A stretch of DNA of 42,230 bases from Chromera velia (Eukaryota; Sar; Chromeraceae). Where the stretch lies: positions 7,672-49,901 of the forward strand of contig JAHBMJ010000338.1 of the NCBI GenBank assembly GCA_018398765.1. The letters are read 5' to 3'. The translations under genes were made by a program, and so were the position numbers. This document shows, in pieces, positions 19,079 to 29,566 of the stretch (its first letter is position 1; every line of letters starts with the position of its first letter). A model generated the notes under the pieces. That model did no database searches and was not told where the DNA came from. It was given only the letters and a program-made list of their open reading frames with translations.

Positions 19079-20690
19079 TACCATTTGACTCCATTTTCTT
19101 GTTTTTAGAGGAATAAAACGGACCGGCCAGACACTCAGGTACGCAACTAGGCAGCCAGACAGACGGAGAAGTAGAAGAGCAGACAGGAACAGCTGTTCAA
19201 GAAAGAGCGCTGCGGATGGAAAGGTTGGAGAGGAGGAGACACCAGCCAAGGAGGGTTCCTGTTTTGCACGCAAATATGTATGTATGGAGTGGGTAGGTCG
19301 AAAGGTGAACTCGGACTCTCGAAAAGTGGTCGTGTTCAACCGCCCTACCCCCAGCCCCCTCTGTTCAAACGAGAGGATAGCTGCATTCAAATGGAAGTGA
19401 CACGCAGTCTAAGGTACAGTTTGAATGGCCTGGAAGGCCACCGTCACGTATCAAGAGGCAGGCAGACTCCTGCCTGCCAGACCCTGCATGAATCACACTG
19501 CTTGAACAAGTATGCTAAGACGCCGCTTTTGCTCCGATCAAGTAGCAAGACACAGACGTGGCAGGAACTCCAGCGGATCCTTCCACTTCGTCTCTCAGCT
19601 CAGCTCTACTTTCACCGGGTCCATTCAACTGCACGCTCTGGCGCACTCTCCTGCCACGATCCCCATACTTGCAGTGATGAACACAGACACCGGCGAAGAT
19701 GACGGAAGGGAAGGAGGCCTGAGTCTGAAGAACCCCCCTCGGCTCGCTTCTTCATCCTCTCCTGCTCATTGGCAAGACAGTGAAAATAACAAAAATCATG
19801 AAGGCGACCGCGTGGTTGTGGTAGTTGATAAGCATTTCTGCCTGTGGTGTGGCGGGGTTATGTCCTCCGATTTCTGTCCTCCAGCTTTCGGGTCTGTCAC
19901 ACCTGCAAAAACAAAGAACAATGAGGACAACAAGAACCACAGTGAAATTTTGGAGGGCTTCTAAAGGAAGATCAAATGAACCTGTCTCGACAGACCTGAC
20001 GACGTTATTGTTTGCAGGTGCGGGCACAATCCCCCTGATACGCGATACTGATCGCCGAAGCATTGACGAGAGCGATGTACTTTGTACAAGGTCTTCAGGT
20101 TTCATATTCATTGCCGTTTCGTTTCAGTGTGTTGAGAGCGAAGTCGCAGAGAGAAAGAAGCAGGACAACCGGGGCCGCCTCTCACCAGAAAATAAGACAC
20201 ACGTATCTCCCTTTCTCTTTCAGCTTCTCCACGTGCTTCTTTTCTGAGTCTGCACTCCCTGGGACTTCATGCACGAACTTGACACAAGTGAAGGTCGGAT
20301 CGATCGTCTAAACTTAGACTGCAGGCCGCGCGTCCTCATCATTGCACTGGGCGCGTCATTTCTTTGAAATTTTTCCTGGGGCCTCTAAAAGTGTCGCAGT
20401 CTGAGCTGCCCTCGCGTAAGGAGAAAGGAACATGCAGAGTAAGGTCAGTCAATCATGCAGACTCATGCAGTGACTGCCAAGTGAATTTCATGCAGACTCA
20501 GAAACTTTCGAGGACCGGGAAATGACTGCATTTGCACCCAAGACACACTGTTTTTCGATTCTCTGACGGAAGGGACTGACTCGAGAATTTCGCAGAAACT
20601 GAACCGTCGCGAGGTTGACTGTCAGCAAACACGGCAGATAGCAGCGCGTTGCTGACACCTTTTTCTCTACCTGTTGTTTGCCACTCTTTA
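18691..20690. other. Gene-poor stretch with CAGA microsatellites
   Basis: 18690-19080 is rich in CAGACAGA-type repeats, with a clean (CAGA)n at 19049-19078. Beyond it no coding region is clear except the weak minus-strand candidate at 19752-20111. Just before the coiled-coil gene, TTTGCCACTCTTTACAG (ending 20693) looks like a splice acceptor and may end a 5' UTR intron. Confidence 0.5.
19752..20111 (-). CDS. Weak candidate: small membrane protein or exons of an unknown gene
   Basis: 119 codons are open on the minus strand, starting MNMKPEDLVQSTSLSSMLRR. Two hydrophobic stretches are visible: NFTVVLVVLIVLCFC and VAFMIFVIFTVLPM. The first may instead be intronic: CATTGTTCTTTGTTTTTGCAG is a strong splice acceptor and a GT donor lies about 90 bp before it, which would join VVR to CDRPESW in the same frame. 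Overlapping plus-strand frames of 140-150 codons exist. No family is recognised. Confidence 0.22.
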   Translation of the reverse strand: MNMKPEDLVQSTSLSSMLRRSVSRIRGIVPAPANNNVVRSVETGSFDLPLEALQNFTVVLVVLIVLCFCRCDRPESWRTEIGGHNPATPQAEMLINYHNHAVAFMIFVIFTVLPMSRRG

Positions 20691-20730
20691 CAGGCAGACA
20701 GACAACACAAGAGTTGGATTCATTCCAGCC

Positions 20731-21672
20731 ATGGCTGAAGACGGGGCCAAAAGGCCGCCTGTCGTTCCCCCCTTACAGCTGGGGGGACCCCGAAAGTCTG
20801 TCGCTTATGAAGTGGCTTCAAGGAAGTCAAGTGCTTACGATGGTGCGTCAAGAAAGTCAAGTGCTTATGACGGCTCTTCGCGGAAATCAAGTGCCTATGC
20901 AGGAAAGTCAAGGAAGTCCATTGCTTACGAAGCAACCTCTTACGACCCTCCCAAGGGCCACTTGAGAAAGCAAAAACAAAACCTCGAAGGAAGCCCCGCG
21001 TATCAGCCCGCTAGTTCGCCTTCCGAAAGTGAAGAGGAACATTCGAGTGAGGAAGAGGAGCAAGTCTCGACTGCTCGCTTCATGCTCGATGAGCAAAGCT
21101 CAAGTACCCTCAACAGAGACAGGGACATGCTGATAAGTCCCCGAAAGTCGAAGCTCGAGAAGAAAACAGAGCAGCTGGAGGAACTGCAGGAAGAGAATGA
21201 ACGTCTCTTGGAGGAATTGGAGGAATCCAAGGAGGCGAGGCAAAAAGGCATCCGTGAAGCCAATAAAAGGCACACATTGGAAGAGAAAAAGTGGCAGGAA
21301 GAGGTGAAGCGACTTCAAGGGGAACTTGAAAGGCGTAGCATCACTCAGATAGACTCCCAGCCTGCGAAGAGCGTGTTCGATGTGTACAAAAACAAGCCTT
21401 TTGCTTCCAGAAAGAGCCAGATGACCGACTCCAGCGTTTCTCAAACCACCGACATCACCCCCTTTGCTGCAGCCGCAGCCGCTGCTGCTACTGCAGGAGC
21501 AGCCATGCAGATGCAGCAGCTGGTTTCGCCTCGGGATGCGAACCGCGAGATCCAGCAGGAAAAACAAAGACATCACGAGAAGGAAATTCAGCTAGAGAAC
21601 GAAATCAAAAGACTAAAGGCAGAGAATGAGAGTCTTCTGGCACGAAATGAAGAACTGGAGGAGGAGAAGAAG
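20731..21672 (+). CDS. Coiled-coil gene, exon 1 (residues 1-314)
   Basis: Residues 21-70 are five copies of RKS[SVI]AYxxxS, e.g. RKSSAYDGAS. Each offers a basic-directed Ser phosphorylation site. EESEEEHSSEEEEQ-like acidic sequence follows, then heptad-rich helix (LEEKKWQEEVKRLQGELERR) and an Ala run (TPFAAAAAAAATAGAA). The exon ends EELEEEKK before donor GTGGGC. Confidence 0.88.
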
Positions 21673-24600
21673 GTGGGCAGGCTTCCCCTTCATGGTTGTC
21701 TGTCATTTTCATTTTCATACCCTTCATTGGTTCCTTCCCTTCTTCAGCATCTTCACTTTTGTGGCTTTTCCTTTCGTCCATTTCCTTCCTAACCTGCGAC
21801 ATTTTGAATCCGTTTGTAGAGAATGTATCAAGCACAATGTATTATATTCTCGTTCTGTACGCATATGAACATCTGCATGCAGGCGTGGCAGCAAACAGGC
21901 AAGCGGTTCGAGCACCGTCACCGTTCCTCTGTTCTGGATATTCAGGACTTCCGGGGACTCTGCCTGAAGAAAGACTTAGAGAATGCACGTCACGGATCGA
22001 TCTCTCAGGCCTCTGAGTACACATCAGAAGGAGCTGGGAGAAACCTCGACGCAATGCTCCTCAGATTCGATTCCAGACTCTCCCACACTTTCTCCGTCGC
22101 AGCAGAACGGTCCCCCACTCTCAAACCGACCTCTAGTCCTGACGAAGGACATGCCCTCTCCCGCCACGGCTCCCGACTGTCTGTTCTCAGTCTCGGGGCT
22201 GCCTCCACCAAGAGCCCCCATGCCCGAATCTCCTCCCCTCCTTATCAAATCAACGTTCCTCCTTCTCTCCCCCCCACCCAGGGTGGCCTTCTGGGTATCT
22301 CTGAGAAGTCTGCCCCGGCCCCCCCCGAGCCATCCCTTCGAGAGTTGGCAGTCTCGTTTGTATCTGGACATTCCACGTCTACTCAGAAGCACATGTTGAT
22401 GGCCTCACAGGCTTCCGCAATTCGACCCCAAACGCGTGAAATGGGATGTCAGACTGAAGACCTGTCAGAGAGTGGAAGTGAAAGCAGAAGGGGAAGCAGC
22501 GGAAGTGCCTCGAACTGTCCCAGAAGGGGCAGCAACAAATCGGATGCCAACAGCAACCAGTCCAATTCGACACCCCGACGTAGAAGGTCTTCTGTATTGG
22601 AGGCTGTGAAAGATTCCTTCGCCCCTTGCCTGGGATGGACAAAGAGCAGTCAAGGCAAGGATGGGGAAGCGGTCGACTACAGCTACAGACCTTCTGCTGA
22701 CGACATAACACCCCCTCTTTCTTCCGAGCGACGGCACAGAGGAAGTGACGCGCTTGAATCCGGGGAGGCAGGGAACGAGAAGCACACCGCGCAGGGCGAC
22801 CAACTATCATCGGCCTTATGTGTTGAGACAGAAAGCACTCAGATATCATCCGGAGAGCCCTCCAGGGGCCTTGCGGATCTCATGTCTCAAGTTGCAAGTC
22901 CTGTCTCATCCGAGACATCCCAACAACTGCTTTCCACGGACAACCAGTCACCCTCATCAGTGAACACCTCCCCACACGCACGCTCCTTGTTGCGGGGACC
23001 ATTGACTCACGGGTACGCCCACGGAACCGCAGAGTCCCCCCGTCTCCATACGGTGGCAGAGGATCAGGAAGCAGAGGAGGAAGCAGAGGAGAGGGAGAGA
23101 AACCTCGACGAGGCAAAGAAAGAAGAGCCTTCGGCACCGTCCGAAGGGAAAGCCAAAGTCCGATTTTCTCTCACAGCCCTTCTTATGTCCCTCCTTCTCG
23201 GTGTCTTCCTTTCCTCGGCAGTCCCCCCCTCGCGATTCTTCTCTCCAGACTCACCCGACTCCGCACTGAGTCAAAAGACGCAGCCGGAAGATTGCTCTTG
23301 TCCTCCTTTCCCTGAGGAGTTGCTACAGACGGAGAAGCAAAAGACAGCAGCGTGTGAGAAGAGCAAGGGAACTCTGTTGGAAGAACTGCAAAGGGTCTCA
23401 CACGCTGGTGAAGAGAGTCAGGTCACGATCAGACGGTTGGAAACGCAAATTTTGGATATCTCTGCACAGACAGGAACGTCCGAGGACAAAATGAAGGTGC
23501 GTCCCTCCCTCCCATGCTCTTGCTGCCTGTGTATACAGGCACCCGTGCAACGTATCTCTATGAAACTTTTCAGTGCTTTTCTGCCGAGTCCCTATTGCAT
23601 AGCATTCATTTTGTACCATTCATTCACATGGGGGCTAGCTCAAAATCAGGTTCTTGATTGTTTCATCTTTCTCTCGTGCTCTCCTTTGCTCGCCGTGAAT
23701 TTTGCTCTCAGTCTCTTTCAAAACGCTGGGTTCCTTTTTGTTTGCGCATCTTCGGACTTTCCTCCACGCGTTGCTTGATTTCTTCGTGCAGCTACTCGTT
23801 TCCGAAAAAGCAGAGCTTCAGAAAGAGGCAGAGAGTCTTCAAGGACAGCTGAGGGAGTACTCCGAGAAGGAAGCGAAACTCCAGGGGAAGGCTGTGGAGT
23901 TGGAGAAGAAGCACACAGAGGAGAGCCTATCGCTGAGAAAGGAGTTGGAGAAGGTGATGGAGTCCTTTAGGGCTGCAGAGAAGGGACGAGAAACTGCCGA
24001 GGCGGCACTGGCGGAAGCAAAGACCAACATCGAAACGGTGGAAGCTTCTCTTGCGGGGGCAGAAAGCAACAAGGAGGTCGAAGCTGTCAGTTGTTGTTCC
24101 CTGTGCCTTTTCTTCCCTTGTTTTCTCTTCTCTTGTCCCTGAAGGGCTTCCTCCCTCTTTTTCCTTTGTTCCTTTCTGTCTTCCTTCTTTCCAACCGTCT
24201 CAACTTTTTTTTCAAAATTCAGGCTCCATCCTTCTCCCTTTGAAGATCTTGGAAGTTCTGTTTTTGTCTCACTGCTTCACTTTCTGCACTCCTGATTTCA
24301 CAGTACGTTTGCACTGCTTGCTTTGGCTTTGCCCCTCATATTATGTTTGCGTCCAACAATTCCTTGTCCTCCATTTGGTGCCTAATGCAATTCATATGCA
24401 CTGCCCTAAAACTACCCTGCAGGCCCTGGTATCCGCCAAAGAGGCCGCTGAAGAAGAGCTCCTTCGGCTGAAAGGGGAAGCAGAGGCCAGTGCAGAGAGG
24501 GAAGGGGGGCTGCAGGCGCAGGTGGCAGCTCTTGAGAAGAAACATGAAGAGGAAATCACTTCGTTGAGGAAGGAGCTGGAGAGGGTGAAGGCAGCTTTGG

Positions 24601-27600
24601 AAGCGTCAGAGCAGGGAAGGGAAAGTGCACAGGCAGAGGCAGTGGACGCCTCTCTGAAACTCCAGAAGATGGAGGAAGCCTCTTCTCTCTCCCAGGTGGA
24701 TGCGAAGGAACTGCAGGAGATGCTGCAGGTCGGCAATCATGCCTCAAATGAAATGACCGATTCACCGTAATCATATTTCTGACCATACTGTGTTCTCGTG
24801 TCACTGGCTGCGTGTGTTCTTCCTGTCCTGCTCGTCTTCTAAGTGTCCTTCCTATCCTTTTTTCACTTCATGCACCAATGTAGACCGATGCGGATGTTTC
24901 TGTTGCAAAATGATTAATGCGTGTAGGAATGAATGATCCAGACCTCCATGTCACTTTCCGGCCACACCTGCCTTCTGCCTTCACCCCCTCGTGCCTCCAG
25001 TGGATTCATCGTTTTCTTTCCAGACGTTGCATGCCTTCTGATGATTTCTGTGTTTGATTATGCTCGTTTCTGTTTCTTTTGTTTTTCAACAAAGCAGATT
25101 ATGAGCCGTTGTCCCGGTATGCATCCCTGTACGTCTCCACAATGCACTACGTCTGTTGAACTCGTGTTTCTGCAGAAGCTGGGCTTTGAAAAAGCAGAGC
25201 TGCAGAAACAGGCAGAGCGTCTTCAAGAGCAGGTGAGGGAGTACTCTGAGAAGGAAGCGAAGCTCCAAGGGAAGGCTGTGGAGTTGGAGAAGAAACACGC
25301 AGAGGAGAGCCTATCGCTCAGGAAGGAGTTGGAGAAGGTGATGGAGTCGCTTAAGGCTGCAGAGGGGAAGAGAGAAGAAACAGAGAAAGAACTTTCTGGA
25401 GCAAAGTTGAGCATCCAGAAGATGGGAGCTGCATCCTCTCTGTTGAAGGAAGACGCGGAGAAAAACCTCCAAGAAGCCCAGGCAGTCAGTCCGTCGTGAT
25501 AGTGCTTGCAGACTTCAATTGCTTCGCTCCAGTAGTCTTTTCCCTTTTTCTTTTTCTTGCAGGCATTGATCGTTCTCTGCAATGGTCGCGCAAACAGAAG
25601 GTTTCACGTTTCATGAGGATTGCAGAGAGACCTGCCATGTGCTGACCGTTATCTAGCATGACGGCTATGTCTTCAGTCCTATCAGTTCCTTGTAGAGCAG
25701 CTGGATTTCGTTTCTTCCCTACCTTCCTGGAGTGAGAGACTTTATGCTTTGTTCTCGGCGTGCTTTGTGAGCTTGCAGAGGCTCCTGGCTGAGAATACCG
25801 ACCTCCAGGCTACCGTCAAGCGCCTCCAGAGTGACGCAAACGCACATGCCGCGAGAGAGGAAGAGCTTCGCAAGGAGATGGAGGAGCTCAAGCAGACGCA
25901 CTCAGAGGAGACCAAGGGTCTCACCGAGGAATTGCTAAGCGTCACTCTGCGTCTGTCTGCTGCCGAAGAGAGCAGGTTGGAGAAGGAGGCCCGACTTGGA
26001 GAGGCAGAGAGAGCACTTCAAGAGATCGAGAAGAAGGTCACGGAGGCACACACGGCAGCAGGGAAACTCAAAGAGGCCTCAGAAGTCAGTCCTTCCCCTG
26101 ACGTGCGTACATTCCTTTCTTTCTATCCCCACCAGAAGAATTTCGATCACAGACGCCTGAAGATCATGCGTTTGTGCCGTTCCCTTCACAGACAATTTCG
26201 CTGTTGTTACCGGAATATCATACGCACAGGTTGCTTTTCTTCAGTAACAACAGTAAGTGCCGATCTTTTTACAATCCAGCGAGCAGACTTGATTGTTTGT
26301 ACGTTGGTGCCATTCGAGCCGGAGACAAGTCTTAACGCAACCCAGGCAGCAAATCCAATTGTTTCTTTGCGTGTCTTTCCTGTCGCAGGTTGCTCTTTCC
26401 GAGAAGGGCGACTTGCAGAAGGCGGCGGATCGTCTGAGGGAGCAGCTGACGGAATACTCACAGAGAGAGGGGGTGCTGCAAAGGAAGGTAGCAGCTCTTG
26501 AAAAGAAGCATGGAGAGGAAAGTTTATCATTGAGAAAAGAGCTTGAGAAGGTGAAGGAATCCGTCAAGCAGGCAGAGAAGGGAAGGCAAGAAGCAGAGAT
26601 GGCACTTTCGCAGGTGAGGAATGAAATTGAAAAGAAGGAGGCAGAGTCAGCGATGTTACAAACCAATGTAGATGTGGCAACAAAGAATTCGAAAAGCCTC
26701 ACAGAAGCCCTCGAGGAAAGCAGATCGAGGGAAAAGATTCTTCAGTCAACAGTCGAAGTTGCAGCAAAGAACTCCAAGAGCCAAGCCAAAGCCCTGGACG
26801 AAGCAGCTCAGAGGGAAAAGGCCCTTGCCGGGGCCCTTGAGGGCACAGTAAAGAAAATAGAGGGTCTTGCCAGGGCCCTGGAGGAAAGCAGTAGAAGAGA
26901 AGAGGCTCTACAAACCACCGTTGACATAGCAGCAAAGAATTCAAAGAGTCAAGCAAAGGCTCTTGAGGAAAGCAAAGCGAGAGAGAAAGCTCTTCAAGTG
27001 ACTGTAGACGCCGCAGCAAAGAATTCAAAGAGCCAAGCCAGGGCCCTTGAGAAGGCCGCTACCAGGGAGAAGGCCCTTGCCGGGGGCCTTGAGGAAACTA
27101 CAGGGAGGGTGGAGGGTCTTGCCAGGGCCCTCGAAGAGACCACGGGCCGAGCTGAAGTTCTTGACTCCGAACGGGCGTCCCTCAGAACAGAGAGGGATCT
27201 TCTGAGAGATTCTGTCAGATCTCTGGAAGAAGACAGGGTGCGTGCACGGAACCAGATTGACTCTCTGCTCGAAGCCCAGGAACGGGCTTTGTCAGAGGAT
27301 GCAGAACGGTCATCGGGTGAAACAGAGGAGACAGAAAGTAAGAAAGAAGTGGAGGCTGTTCGCACATCGCTCCCTGTTCTTTCGCAGGAACAAGGGGCCA
27401 CCCGTATTCGGCAGCCGAACCTCATTCCCTCCTCCCTTGCCTTCACAGTGGGCAGCATGTCCACGTGGCTGTTTGTTGGCTCCGCTTGGTCGTCTGTAGC
27501 GGCGTTCGGGGTGGCCGGAACTGGCGCCGCGATCTCTTCTCTGAAGGGTGCAGCGTTGACCTCTGCGGTGTTCTCTGCTGTCGGGGGTCTTCCAGGCATT

Positions 27601-27741
27601 GCCACAATTGCCTTGGCCCCCTCTGCCTTGGTTCTGCTTCATGCGCTGTGGAGCTCCGACTCCTCTTCTTCCTCAGAGAGCTCTCTGAATGCTCGTCGGC
27701 TTTCACGACCAGTGGGGGGGGAGGGGGGAGATGGGGAATGA
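20731..27741 (+). CDS. Large coiled-coil membrane protein, seven exons, about 1707 residues
   Basis: Exons: 20731-21672, 21883-23496, 23792-24085, 24423-24728, 25176-25484, 25779-26084, 26389-27741. All six introns start GT, end AG and are in phase 0. The first in-frame ATG is at 20731 in a good context (GCCATGG). The product has five N-terminal decapeptide repeats (21-70), an acidic Ser/Glu stretch, coiled coil (about 145-225 and 268-314), a Ser-rich linker, one membrane segment (742-761), long coiled coil (about 775-1600) and a hydrophobic Gly/Ala-rich C-terminus (about 1607-1680). Exons 3 to 6 and the start of exon 7 encode repeated units of about 100 residues. This architecture suggests a membrane-anchored tether or scaffold, golgin-like in general form, but I recognise no family. 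An AATAAA lies 26 bp after the stop. Confidence 0.85.
21883..23496 (+). CDS. Coiled-coil gene, exon 2 (residues 315-852)
   Basis: Acceptor CATCTGCATGCAG. Mostly a polar linker rich in Ser, Pro and Glu (e.g. RRGSSGSASNCPRRGSNKSD) without a fold I recognise. FSLTALLMSLLLGVFLSSAV (742-761) is a single predicted membrane segment flanked by basic (EGKAKVR) and polar residues. Coiled coil resumes before donor GTGCGT. Confidence 0.85.
23792..24085 (+). CDS. Coiled-coil gene, exon 3 (repeat unit 1, residues 853-950)
   Basis: 98 codons, phase 0 at both ends. Contains REYSEKEAKLQGKAVELEKK and EESLSLRKELEKVMES, shared nearly word for word with exon 5. Ends KEVEA before GTCAGT. Confidence 0.88.
24423..24728 (+). 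CDS. Coiled-coil gene, exon 4 (repeat unit 2, residues 951-1052)
   Basis: 102 codons. More diverged unit with AALEKKHEEEITSLRKELER at the same offset as in exons 3, 5 and 7. Acceptor ACTACCCTGCAG, donor GTCGGC. Confidence 0.85.
25176..25484 (+). CDS. Coiled-coil gene, exon 5 (repeat unit 3, residues 1053-1155)
   Basis: 103 codons, closest to exon 3: both share AELQK, REYSEKEAKLQGKAVELEKK and RKELEKVMES. Acceptor CTCGTGTTTCTGCAG, donor GTCAGT. Confidence 0.88.
25779..26084 (+). CDS. Coiled-coil gene, exon 6 (repeat unit 4, residues 1156-1257)
   Basis: 102 codons. The most diverged unit, recognisable by EELRKEMEELKQTHSEETK aligned with the LEKKHxEES region. Acceptor GTGAGCTTGCAG, donor GTCAGT, as in exons 3 and 5. 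Confidence 0.85.
26389..27741 (+). CDS. Coiled-coil gene, exon 7 (repeat unit 5 plus C-terminus, residues 1258-1707)
   Basis: Starts with a further unit (REQLTEYSQREGVLQRKVAA, LEKKHGEESLSLRKELEKV). A second-level repeat of 28 residues, four heptads, follows: four copies around KNSKSxxxALEExxxREKxL. These alternate with a related block, e.g. EKALAGALEGTVKKIEGLAR. The tail has WLFVGSAWSSVAAFGVAGTG and SAVFSAVGGLPGIATIALAP and ends in a Ser run and a Gly-rich stretch. Confidence 0.87.
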   Translation, partial: VALSEKGDLQKAADRLREQLTEYSQREGVLQRKVAALEKKHGEESLSLRKELEKVKESVKQAEKGRQEAEMALSQVRNEIEKKEAESAMLQTNVDVATKNSKSLTEALEESRSREKILQSTVEVAAKNSKSQAKALDEAAQREKALAGALEGTVKKIEGLARALEESSRREEALQTTVDIAAKNSKSQAKALEESKAREKALQVTVDAAAKNSKSQARALEKAATREKALAGGLEETTGRVEGLARALEETTGRAEVLDSERASLRTERDLLRDSVRSLEEDRVRARNQIDSLLEAQERALSEDAERSSGETEETESKKEVEAVRTSLPVLSQEQGATRIRQPNLIPSSLAFTVGSMSTWLFVGSAWSSVAAFGVAGTGAAISSLKGAALTSAVFSAVGGLPGIATIALAPSALVLLHALWSSDSSSSSESSLNARRLSRPVGGEGGDGE

Positions 27742-27766
27742 GTGCATGGTGATTGTAAATGAACAA

Positions 27767-27772
27767 AATAAA
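27767..27772 (+). promoter_or_regulatory. Candidate polyadenylation signal AATAAA
   Basis: Lies 26 bp after the stop of the coiled-coil gene. Canonical hexamer; use in this organism is assumed. Confidence 0.4.
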
Positions 27773-27774
27773 TC

Positions 27775-28925
27775 TGGAAGATCAATTTTTTCGTCCACTT
27801 GGTTCGATCGTCAGTTTCCCCTCTGCATGCACGCATGCACCAGTTTGTGCATGCACGGAAGGGCGCTGCTGTTGGCTTCATGAAGTCTCATGAATGGGAA
27901 TCAAAATCAAATTTAACGAATGCAACCACCCATGCGAATGAATGTCGAGTCCATCTCTAGCTGTCGGGCAGGCGCGTACTGTTTGAAAGCGCTGGTGCCG
28001 ATAAGCAGACCGCATATGCAGACCGCATATGTTGGATGGATGGAGGTGAATTTACTTTCTCTGCTGCCGTCTGTTTTCTTCCCTTCTTCTCTTGCATTCT
28101 GGGCGGTCGTTCTCATTTTATTTGAACTTTTTGCGTGCCCGCTTAAGACTCCTCTCCTCTTTTCAAATTTCCCATTCAGCTTGCTACGAGCCAACACATA
28201 GAGGCAGGTCAATCAAGTTTCAAGTTTCAGTCGTGGCAGTACTGTAATGCAACGAATTTCGGCATACTGTCCGACACGCACTTGCCTGCACTCCTAGCCG
28301 CATTTACAACAAACTTGGGGAGCACAATCAAGGACATGAGTCTTTTATACTGATGCCTTGGGAGAGAGGCGCACATTTTTTCTTTTTCTCCTAATAGTCC
28401 GTCGCCCTGCAAATAAGCCTTTTCCTCTCCCCTTTCTTTTTTCAAAGTTTACTTGTAAGATGTTCAGCACCGATAAAATGCACGCCCTCCAGCACGCCTT
28501 CGGTTATCCTTACTATCTTTTATGCATGCATCAATGAGAGGGCTAATAAGATTCATGCACGCATCTTTTATATAATGTGTATACACAATAAAAACAAATG
28601 AATTTTATTCTTTTAAAACATTTAATTAATATATGATCGATAAACTGAATATAATGAGTTAGTACTATGTTTTTATTTAGTTAATTCTAGAGTTCATTAA
28701 TTCACACCCTTAGTCACAACCATGTAAATTTTGAAATGATTTATGGCACTTTTACGTGGGTTAGTATCATTGGACAAACAAAATTAGTGACCTAGGGTTG
28801 CCGATTTTTCCGGTGGTAAAGCAAACTGATTACTGGTCAACCGGTAATTACCGGTAGAGTCGCCGGCCACTGGTAAAAATTTCGGTAAAAGTTATAGAGA
28901 CAAAACATAATTTCACATACTCTTG
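27775..28925. other. Stretch without a gene
   Basis: 27820-27860 has several TGCATGCA-like motifs. 28560-28720 is AT-rich. The palindrome ACCGGTAATTACCGGT lies at 28840-28855. No coding region is supported. Confidence 0.5.
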
Positions 28926-28929
28926 CAAC

Positions 28930-29001
28930 AAATAGACAATGTCATAGCGGGAAGGCCTAGTGAGAAACTTATCAATCAAACAATCAATCAATCAATCAAT
29001 C
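28930..29001 (+). repeat. 3' end of an X-family element with (AATC)n tail
   Basis: CATAGCGGGAAGGCCTAG and an (AATC)n tail (28971-29001) match the 3' ends at 17361 and 38523. Only about 70 bp is recognisable. Confidence 0.55.
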
Positions 29002-29113
29002 ATATCATATTCAAGAACATTTATGTCTGAAAATTTATGTTTGATAATAAATGTCCGATAACATAAGACGGATCAAGATGGCAGTCCCTAGTGGCAGTCC
29101 ATCAAATAAAAGC

Positions 29114-29566
29114 TGCTTTATCCCTCCTGTCCAGCCACCTTATGGCGTCCAGACAGAAGGTAAAGCGAGGATAAGAACCTTAGGAAGATCTAGAGAAGGA
29201 ACATGAGCAACACTCAGTCAGGCAACAGCTTACAGAAGGTTTGTCCCTACATCAGTTTAAGTTCTAATGCGATCTGGTATTCCAATCGGCTGGATTCATT
29301 CTATCATACACGGTTTCTGCTTATTCTTTTCTCTCAGACTTCTTAATCTATGGTAAACAGACATCAGACTCGAACAATGCTATCCGTTGCTCAAGTGACA
29401 TGTTGTTTGAATGCGAAGGTCAGACTCGACTCCGACAACTTTGATCGATGCGTGCGATACGTACGAAGCAAAGCGCGGCGGCGGAATATGGCGTCGGCAT
29501 GCGGGCTCTCTCAGTCACGGCGTATGCGAAGGCTCAAAGGGCGGTGCCACAGGGTAGGACTCCACA
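29114..29566 (-). repeat. LTR (3' in element orientation)
   Basis: Shares long blocks with 31163-31633, e.g. GATCTGGTATTCCAATCGGC and ACGAAGCAAAGCGCGGCGGC. Most differences are transitions. About 18 bp near 31441-31470 are missing here. Confidence 0.85.

Noticed and set aside
20674-20730. Upstream extension of the coiled-coil protein by 19 residues
   Set aside because: The extension has no ATG and crosses a likely splice acceptor (CTCTTTACAG at about 20684-20693). The first ATG is at 20731.
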